From: Paralichthys olivaceus
Taxonomy: Eukaryota; Chordata; Actinopteri; Pleuronectiformes; Paralichthyidae
Length of the DNA stretch: 64,000 nt
Assembly (NCBI RefSeq): GCF_024713975.1
Contig: NC_091112.1
Span: 5,273,001 to 5,337,000 of the forward strand
Direction: 5' to 3'
Shown here: piece by piece, positions 57,601-64,000 of the stretch
Numbering within the stretch: position 1 is the stretch's first letter
How the letters are laid out: every line of letters starts with the position of its first letter
Notes under the pieces: generated by a model
What the model was told of the DNA's origin: nothing
Databases searched by the model: none
What the model saw: the letters and a program-made list of their open reading frames with translations, nothing else
Program-made: the position numbers and the translations under genes

Positions 57601-60600
57601 ACCCTTAGAATGTTTCTGCTCTGAAAAGAATTGGAGAGAAATAATATTTTAGTGATTAAAAGCTTCAATTTATTTGAACAGCTGGGGACAAGGTGGTTTA
57701 TATGGGAGTCCACTGCAACCTGTGATTACGATTAGCCATTACGCTAATATGTGGTTACCATGGGAACCTCCCAAAAGACCACCTTAAGGAGTAGGAGGGG
57801 GGGGGGGGACTATAAAGTTTCCTCGAGTCACTTTCCAGTTTTTCAGGCTTCACTTGTAAGCAGGTTTCATCTTACAGGAGCTTTAAATGCCACCTTTATT
57901 CTGTGGCTCCTTTCACAGGAAGGTTTTGAATGAATTTCCTTATCGCTAACTGTTGTAAGAAGATACTGGGCACGCAGAGAATCTGTAGCTAATGCAAAGA
58001 TTTCCGCAAGGCAAGTGTGTAAGCCCACTCCTCACCTATATAGTTTCAATTCATGCACTAAAAGACCATTAAATCCTGCAACTCATAAACTGGGCTGACC
58101 CTTCACTCCTCCAACTATTGGTACTTCCTGTTTCAAAAAACCCAAATGGCGCTGCGCAAAATGCCAAAGACTGTAAAACAGCAGCCCACAAACTACATTG
58201 ATGACGTCACAGTGGGTTTCCACTCGGCAATACATCCAGTCCATTTACCATCTACTACTCGGGGACCCCTTCCCCCACCACCAATACCTGAATCCAAACC
58301 TGCACAGTTGCCTTGAGGTGTCTCTTGTGCAGCAATTGATCTCGACTCTTAATGTTTCTCCACTAATACAAGGACGTCCAACTTAATCCATCAGGGGACT
58401 TTCATGTGACATCTAACACAGCTGTAAAGTAGCCTGAGGGTTTTTCTGGCTCCAAACCAAAGGAGTTCAGTGTAATTAGCTAAAGCCGAGGAATAGAAAG
58501 GGAGTATTTCATTATTGCATGTAGGGAGACTGCAGGGCCTTGGGTTTTCTGCTGCTGAGCAGAGGTGAAGAGCAGGGGGAGTTAAATCATGTCTGAATGC
58601 TGGGATTGTAAATTAAGCTGTTAATCATACGACATCTCAGTGAGACGGTCAGCCAGTGGAAGGGTCAAGTTGTGTTCGTCAGGGCTTATTAAGATGCATC
58701 AGAAGAATGAAAACTCAATATTTTAGCCTGTGTTTTTCGCGGCGTCCTCGTGATTGATGATTATAAACCTGCCAAGACATTAGAGTACAAATGCAATGTT
58801 CTGCAACAGTACGAGCCTGTTTTGCTGCAGACTTGACATTTTCAGCTGATGTGATTATCCACAGCGGCGTCCACCATGTTATTATCTTGCTCATCCACAC
58901 AGACTAAAAGCGGCTGGCACAGTTTGCAAGCTACAAACATTTAAGTGTCCTCCGACTGTATTTAATGGATAGTTTTACATTCGAAAAAGCTGTTTTCCCT
59001 CCAGAACTCGGATGAAGATAATTGATACCGTTCTTACATTTGAACATTAAATATGGAGTCAGCATCAGGAGACGATTATCTAAGATTAGCATTAGGAATT
59101 TAAGGCAGTGGGACAAAGCTAACGCCGCTCTGTGTAGTAAAACAACATCAGCCTAACACCTCAACATTTGAACATTTAATCTGTAAGAAATTAAAATTAT
59201 ATCAAACTTCTCATCTTACTTTAATTATTCCTCTCAGTAAATTTTATATTTTTATTGTAGAAATGATGAATTTTGAATGGTAACCAACATTTTTGCTGAT
59301 GTCAAGTACACCGCTATTGATCCATTAGCATCGAAAAACATCTTATTTTCCCAATTAACGTTTTTACATCTGACGGTGTCTTTTCTTCAAGGATGCGACT
59401 GCATTTCAGAATAAATTGACTGAATTCACAAATATGTGGCAAAAGCTAATTCTTCACTGACAAACCTGGATGTTTCAGGCTCTTGACATCGTTTTGTCAC
59501 CTTCCGTGCTAATGCACTGTAATATCAGTGAATCAACATTATTCTGCTTAAATATGACATTTCAAGCCCATTCAAAGCAATTAAACCTGAAGTTAAACCT
59601 GAAATTACTACTATTTACTTTTAGTGTATAATATAGTGTTAGAGTATGAATTATCACAGGGTCATTGTCCATTTCCATTAAGTACATATGTTTGAAAGTG
59701 CCCTGCTCTTAATATCTCCCAGCACTTAAATCTAATCCAACTGCTGATCAATCCTCATACTTACCATTGTCATAACCACATCTCTCACAAAGCTGTAATA
59801 AGAATGGGTATAGTTAGATGATGATGGATGGTGATCAGTGATTGACTCTCCCTCTTACTCAGCAATGTTCTGATATCATTTGTGGGATAGATATTTCCAG
59901 TTAAATAAAAGGCACAGACCGGAAGGGCTGTCGGTTGTTTTTCATTTAAAACGTCATTGTAATCTCCTCAGTTTCCAGTTCAAGCCTTGTGCATTCATCA
60001 GAGGAATTGAACCAGGAGAACGTCACCTCGAGGTCCCTTGTAACAAAAAAACCAAAACAGCTGTGATTTTATTAAGTATCAGGATCCTGGTATTCTGCCT
60101 GAATGAGAACAGAGCGTCCTGCTGTCGGCGGAGCGGTGTGTATATCGTTTGCGTCACCACATCGTGAACAGGTGCTGATTAGCATAACCACATGCGGAGG
60201 CTGCTCTGCTCAATACAGACAACTAATTATCTTTAATCACTGCTAAGCTTGTGCACATCACAGAGGGAAATATCAGATTTAGATGCCTGCTCACTGTCAG
60301 GGTAAGAGGTCCCGTTTTGAGTCAAGAGGATGACAAGAAGAAGAAAAGTGTTACTGGGGATATTTTCTTCAGGAGGACGGTTGGTGCAGGTGTTTCTGTA
60401 CGAGGCGAGCAGACACTCCCAGTGGGAGAGCGCACGTCTCGACTGCAGCACTCGACAAGAGTTGCCTCTTCACTAAAAAAGGACTTTTGTAGGTGTTCTC
60501 ATGGTGGTGGCAGGCGTGTGGGTGATTGACAAGTGCAAATTGAATTCTCCATGGTTCTGATACTTCTGAAAAAGCCTCCATCTGCATGGGAAAAAACACT

Positions 60601-63600
60601 GAAAAATGCAATTTCTTCTAAATGCAATCTAATGAAGCTATCCATCCTCATTATAGAGTCGCTACTAAGGAGTGTTGAACTAATTTTCACATTTTAAACT
60701 TTTCTGTCCATGACAATTTGAGAAATCAGGAAAAAATGAAAGAAAAAAACTCACATATATTTTTTATAATAGATATTTTGTTAGGAATGCACCAGTTGGC
60801 ATCGATACTGACCTCTCTTATAATTAGTCAGTGAAATGGGATCAGAAGGATTTTATTTTCCGACCTGGAGCGAGTCAGCACAAGCAGACAGTCAGTGTCC
60901 CCTTCACCTGGAGTCCTGCAGCTCTCCGTGCTAGTCATCAAGTTTTGGCTATTTGTGTTCAGACAGCCAGAATCTGTGCCAAGGTGGGAAAACACAAGCA
61001 TGCAGAGGGAATCAATCTGCCTCGCGTGCGGCGTGCAAATCGGCCAAATGCGACGCCGGTGTTTGTTGAATACTGAATGTTCAATTTAGCGTGGAGGAGA
61101 GAATGAAGAGGGCTGGATGTGACAGCAGCCCTCAGGACATCATTCACAGGGAAACGAGATCAAATGATCAGGTGGACTGTCGACAAGAATAATAATGTGG
61201 CTGCAGGTGAGATCATTGACATCCAGCAGGACGTCCTCAGTCAAACACTGTCCTCGCCACCTTTTGTTCAAAGGGGGAACTTTCTTTAAATCACATAAAC
61301 ACTGATGTTGGCTGTGGTTACTCCTAAAAAGAGCCTGCTCTGTAATTATCACGCTTGTCCCCTGGTCAGTTCATGAACCCAACGGTTTCAGTTTGAAGGA
61401 TTAGTTTGAGATTGGCACGAAAAAGTTAATTCACATTTCTTGCTGGGAGTTAGACAGCGAGGTTGAAACCAATCTCGCATGTTTCTATGGTAAATATGAC
61501 TCAATTAGTTTACAGCTAGTTTCTCACATTTACACCTCAGTTTTTTTTACAGATTAAACAACAAACAATCTTCTACCGGGGAACTTTAGAAGGGCTGTTA
61601 GGGATATTTTGTTGATATTAATCTTTTCATTGAACTCATTTACTTCTTGGTAAAAATGAAGTTTTGACTCCAAAGTCAAACCTTCCTTGCTTAGTAAATT
61701 TGGACATCAAAAGCAAACTTTTAATTTCCTGGCATTTACAAATTTAACACTTTTATTATACATGAAGTAAATTGTATTTTACATCCCTAAATGCCAAATG
61801 TTAGAGACTTGTCTACACTACTAACATTTGAGTTCTAGTGGTTCAAATGTGTTAATCATTTATTTGTGGCTTCAGGTTTAGTCACAATGTGTTTACACTG
61901 TCTGCGGGTGTGGAGACACCTAAAAGACAGACATGAGACATAACTGTGAAGACATGTAAAGACTTATTCTGAATGTCATGTGTGCACAGGAAGTGATGTC
62001 TTGTAATATTTTTTTTAACATATTCTTGTTATGTGTCACTTTGCAGCTTCTGATGCCAAAGAACAGCAGTTTTGGATCAGTCAGCTCCAAGCATGTGCAC
62101 GACGTCACTCCGACAGCAGTGCCAAGGTAAAACACACACACACACACACACACGTGAGTCCAACAGTCGGTCTCGGCCTCTTTCTTTCTGTTCTGCTTTT
62201 ACTGAGTGTGAAGGTGACTCCTCTTTTTAAATGCCCTTTTTAGTCCAAATTATATTATCTCCTTTCCCTTGAGTCTCATTTAACACTCCAGAGTTTTAAA
62301 GCTGTTTAAAATAGTTCCAACATTTGGTCGTCTCTTTTCCTTCCTTCGTGTTTTTGGCCCGTGTAAAACGAGCTGTTTTGAATTAACACCCATTCTTTAA
62401 AAGTAAATGAAATGTGGTTGATATATCTAATCAGGTAATTGATTAAAATGCTGTTTAAAAGATTATATGAATCACTAAATCTCTCTTGTGCTAACTTGCG
62501 ATGCTAGTTGTAGTACATCGCTAGTTTGAAATTAGACATTTACCAAACAGCTGTAAAATAGTGTGAAAAACATGTAGTATCTTCCTGTATCTTGAATTTC
62601 ATGGAGCTAGTATAAGGGTGTGGATTTACCGATTACTTGGTTTTTGGGGGGGGGGTGGATGAATGAACTGAACCAGAGCGTGGAAGCATTTTTCAAATAT
62701 TTTAGCATGCGAGCAGGAGAACTGAGTCAACTCGAGGGGGATTTTGTCTGAATGCACCACATGATTTTCTCTCATGTGCTGTTCAGAGGTTTCTTTAATT
62801 TTCTGACTCCCTTTCATTTTCTCCTCATGAACACAAACACAGCAAATCCACATTTCGCAGATGTTAATAAATGTCATCCACAGAAATGCCATGTCTCTGC
62901 AGACAGCAATTAATTAAATCCGTCATGTGTCTCTGACTTTATAACTCGGTGTTCTGCTCACAAAAGAAAAAAAAATAAATAAAGAGTGAGAAAAAAATAG
63001 TTTAACAAAATAATTTGACAAGAGAATTAAAAAAAAAAAAAAATACATAAAGATGTGGGGCTTTGTAAGCACTGCTTCTTCTGCACGGAGTGAAGAGCTG
63101 AGTTTCCACCCACCAGGTGAAACTTGTCTAATTCGAGAGTATTTTTAGCTCCTCCATCGACAGAAGGCGATTTAGGTAAATATGGTAGCATGCATCCATC
63201 TCACGAGTGGTTCGCTAAATGTCCCTGGTGTCACTGTCGTCCTCATATCTCTCTGTGGGCTTATTTCTGAAAGATTAGTGTGTTGGACGTAGTTTAACTA
63301 CATTTATCCACAACCACTCCTTTTTCAACATGGGCTGCATGGATTAATATTTAGTCATGTGCATTTTTGGGGTTTAGCGTGGGTTTCAAGGGATTAGACA
63401 GTGTGTGTGTGTGTGTGTGTGTCTTTATGTGTGAGTGTGCACATGTGCTGACTTTATCTCTGTGGGTTGTTTCTCCATTCGCCTGATCCAGTGGAGAATG
63501 AGGCTTGTTATCGAGCTGCACCACAGCTCGTGACAATGTGAGAATCAGCAGCTCACGAGGAGGGAGAGAAATAATCCAGGATGTATCATTTCCATCGTAA

Positions 63601-63897
63601 ACTTTTCCAATGAGGTTGATTGTTTACATTGACTTTGTGAAGGGAGGATGTACTCTTGCAGAATGAACGTTTGAATGAACGTGCTGATGTTGTTGAGCTG
63701 CTGGTAGTTCTGACTTTGTGTCCTCTGATGTTTATTTGGTGTCTCGTGTATATTGACGCCATGTAAAGATTAGATTTCATGCCACTGACGTTTATCATTG
63801 TAGAAAAATACGTGACTTCATCAGTATAAGAGCAAGTGTAGAGTTCATTAATTTCTTAAACCTTTCAGTGTCCACTTGTTTCCTGTTGGGATGAAAT

Positions 63898-63936
<39 letters not shown>

Positions 63937-64000
63937 TTGATTTTAGGTGAGGAAACTGAAGGGCTCAGATGAGCACCTGAGTGTGGAAAGAGCAGGAGGA
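47318..64000 (+). CDS. osbpl10: Oxysterol-binding protein-related protein 10, 5' part (runs off window)
   Basis: Coding exons 47318-47613, 56316-56491, 62047-62126 and, less surely, 63947-64000 onward. Exon 1 encodes a Ser/Gly-rich N-terminus with [11 protein letters not shown], then [17 protein letters not shown], the start of the PH domain. Exon 2: [20 protein letters not shown], then [12 protein letters not shown] and NGELYKLR. Exon 3: [20 protein letters not shown], ending the PH domain. These match human OSBPL10 ([22 protein letters not shown]) closely; OSBPL11 is the only near alternative. The family transfers lipids (phosphatidylserine, PI4P, sterol) at membrane contacts; the PH domain binds phosphoinositides. 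The ligand-binding domain lies outside the window. The 63947 exon follows a CT tract and TTTTAG and reads [18 protein letters not shown] in phase 0, plausible but not recognised. Introns 1 and 2 are 8.7 and 5.6 kb. Confidence 0.9.
47738..47812. repeat. TG microsatellite, over 35 units
   Basis: Near-perfect TG repeat about 125 bases into osbpl10 intron 1, grading into GGTGTG. Confidence 0.9.
53384..53790. repeat. Dispersed repeat composite with LINE-like tail
   Basis: CCATCCATTCGTCATCTATA, CCGCTTATCC and GGTCGTGAGGGGG followed by CCCAGCTGACA are the hallmarks of a widespread fish repeat resembling a LINE 3' end. From about 53515 a second block begins (GTCTTCATTTAGCGCTTTTC), with CCATTCACACA-like and CATGTCTTTGGAC pieces and ACCACCGTGCCACC. 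The exact family is not certain. Confidence 0.55.
53812..53945 (+). mobile_element. tRNA-derived SINE
   Basis: GGGGCTCATCTGGTTGAGCG resembles a tRNA A box and CACAGGTTAGATTCCGTCCC a B box, about 60 bases apart. They are followed by TGCCTGCTCTGTCTCCTTTC, CTGTCAAACATTGAGGC and CCAAAAATA. This head-and-tail order matches a common teleost SINE. It is diverged, with no clear target duplication found. Confidence 0.7.
54558..54631. repeat. CA microsatellite, about 37 units
   Basis: Uninterrupted CA run in osbpl10 intron 1. Confidence 0.95.
58965..59125 (+). mobile_element. Diverged copy of the GACATTTTGGGAAA MITE family
   Basis: AGTTTTACATTCGAAAAAGC, then TGAAGATAATTGATACCGTT, AACATTAAATATGGAGTC and AAGATTAGCATTAGG follow the left-half order of the family. 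The right half is not recognised. Confidence 0.45.
61385..61640 (+). mobile_element. Diverged copy of the GACATTTTGGGAAA MITE family
   Basis: GAAGGATTAGTTTGAGATTG, then TTGCTGGGAGTTAGACAG, TCGCATGTTTCTATGGTAAA, TATGACTCAATTAGTTTACA and, in the other half, TTCTACCGGGGAACTTTAG (reverse complement of the CACCAGCACCT block). It is old, and the right end is unclear. Confidence 0.5.
62127..63946 (+). other. osbpl10 intron 3
   Basis: A short AC repeat (about 62131-62152) begins four bases after the exon 3 donor. A TG run lies at about 63401-63421 and a CT run at 63903-63932, directly before the presumed exon 4 acceptor. No other gene. Confidence 0.55.

Larger units (their letters stand above)
56492..62046 (+). 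other. osbpl10 intron 2
   Basis: 5.6 kb without other genes. It contains two diverged relatives of the MITE family (58965-59125, 61385-61640) and a G-run near 57796-57808. Confidence 0.55.

Noticed and set aside
1-64000. CRISPR arrays, operons, prophage, or retrovirus-like elements
   Set aside because: No regularly spaced repeats with unique spacers, no bacterial-type gene packing, and no long terminal repeats or capsid, polymerase or envelope-like reading frames were noticed.

Overview
The window looks like nuclear DNA from a ray-finned (teleost) fish. The genes have short exons with GT-AG introns, there are many CA/GT microsatellites, and the dispersed repeats are of kinds I know from teleosts (a tRNA-derived SINE, several small inverted-repeat DNA transposons, a LINE-like tail). 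The proteins align along their full length with vertebrate orthologues recalled from memory. No database was searched. I cannot name the species.

Layout, left to right: nrm (nurim, minus, 1058-3230) with a tRNA-Lys(CUU) gene in its first intron; a LIM gene of the Ajuba/LIMD1/WTIP family (minus, 4852-6282 as far as it can be traced) that lacks the second half of its third LIM domain; cdcp1 (plus, 8366-17261), 13 coding exons predicting about 1204 aa; clec3b/tetranectin (minus, 19736-21640); exosc7 (minus, 23112-25734); zdhhc3 (plus, non-coding first exon near 26640-26978, coding 30163-33245, long 3' UTR to about 35580); tmem42 (minus, 38780-40789); a gene-poor, AT-rich stretch of about 6 kb; and the first exons of osbpl10 (plus, from 47318 and running off the right edge), whose introns fill most of the last 16 kb.

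The block limd1 - cdcp1 - clec3b - exosc7 - zdhhc3 - tmem42 has the gene content of human 3p21.31. nrm (human 6p21) and osbpl10 (human 3p23-p22) are not neighbours of that block in human, so the two edges mark rearrangements. The genes do not form a pathway. They cover a nuclear envelope protein, a cytoskeletal/junction LIM adaptor, a Src-linked adhesion receptor, a secreted C-type lectin, a core RNA exosome subunit, a Golgi palmitoyltransferase, a small membrane protein and a lipid-transfer protein.

The most interesting signals are: (1) cdcp1 carries three tandem copies of a two-exon N-terminal module where human CDCP1 appears to have one; (2) cdcp1 intron 5 has a GC donor, is 207 bases long (3n) and is open in frame, so it could be retained as coding; (3) the LIM gene ends after half of LIM3 with a poly(A) signal about 100 bases on; (4) at least five relatives of one miniature transposon family lie in the window; (5) an upstream ORF ends one base before the zdhhc3 start codon; (6) microsatellites sit directly on splice sites in exosc7 and osbpl10. 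I saw no CRISPR array, bacterial operon, retrovirus or other virus-like element.
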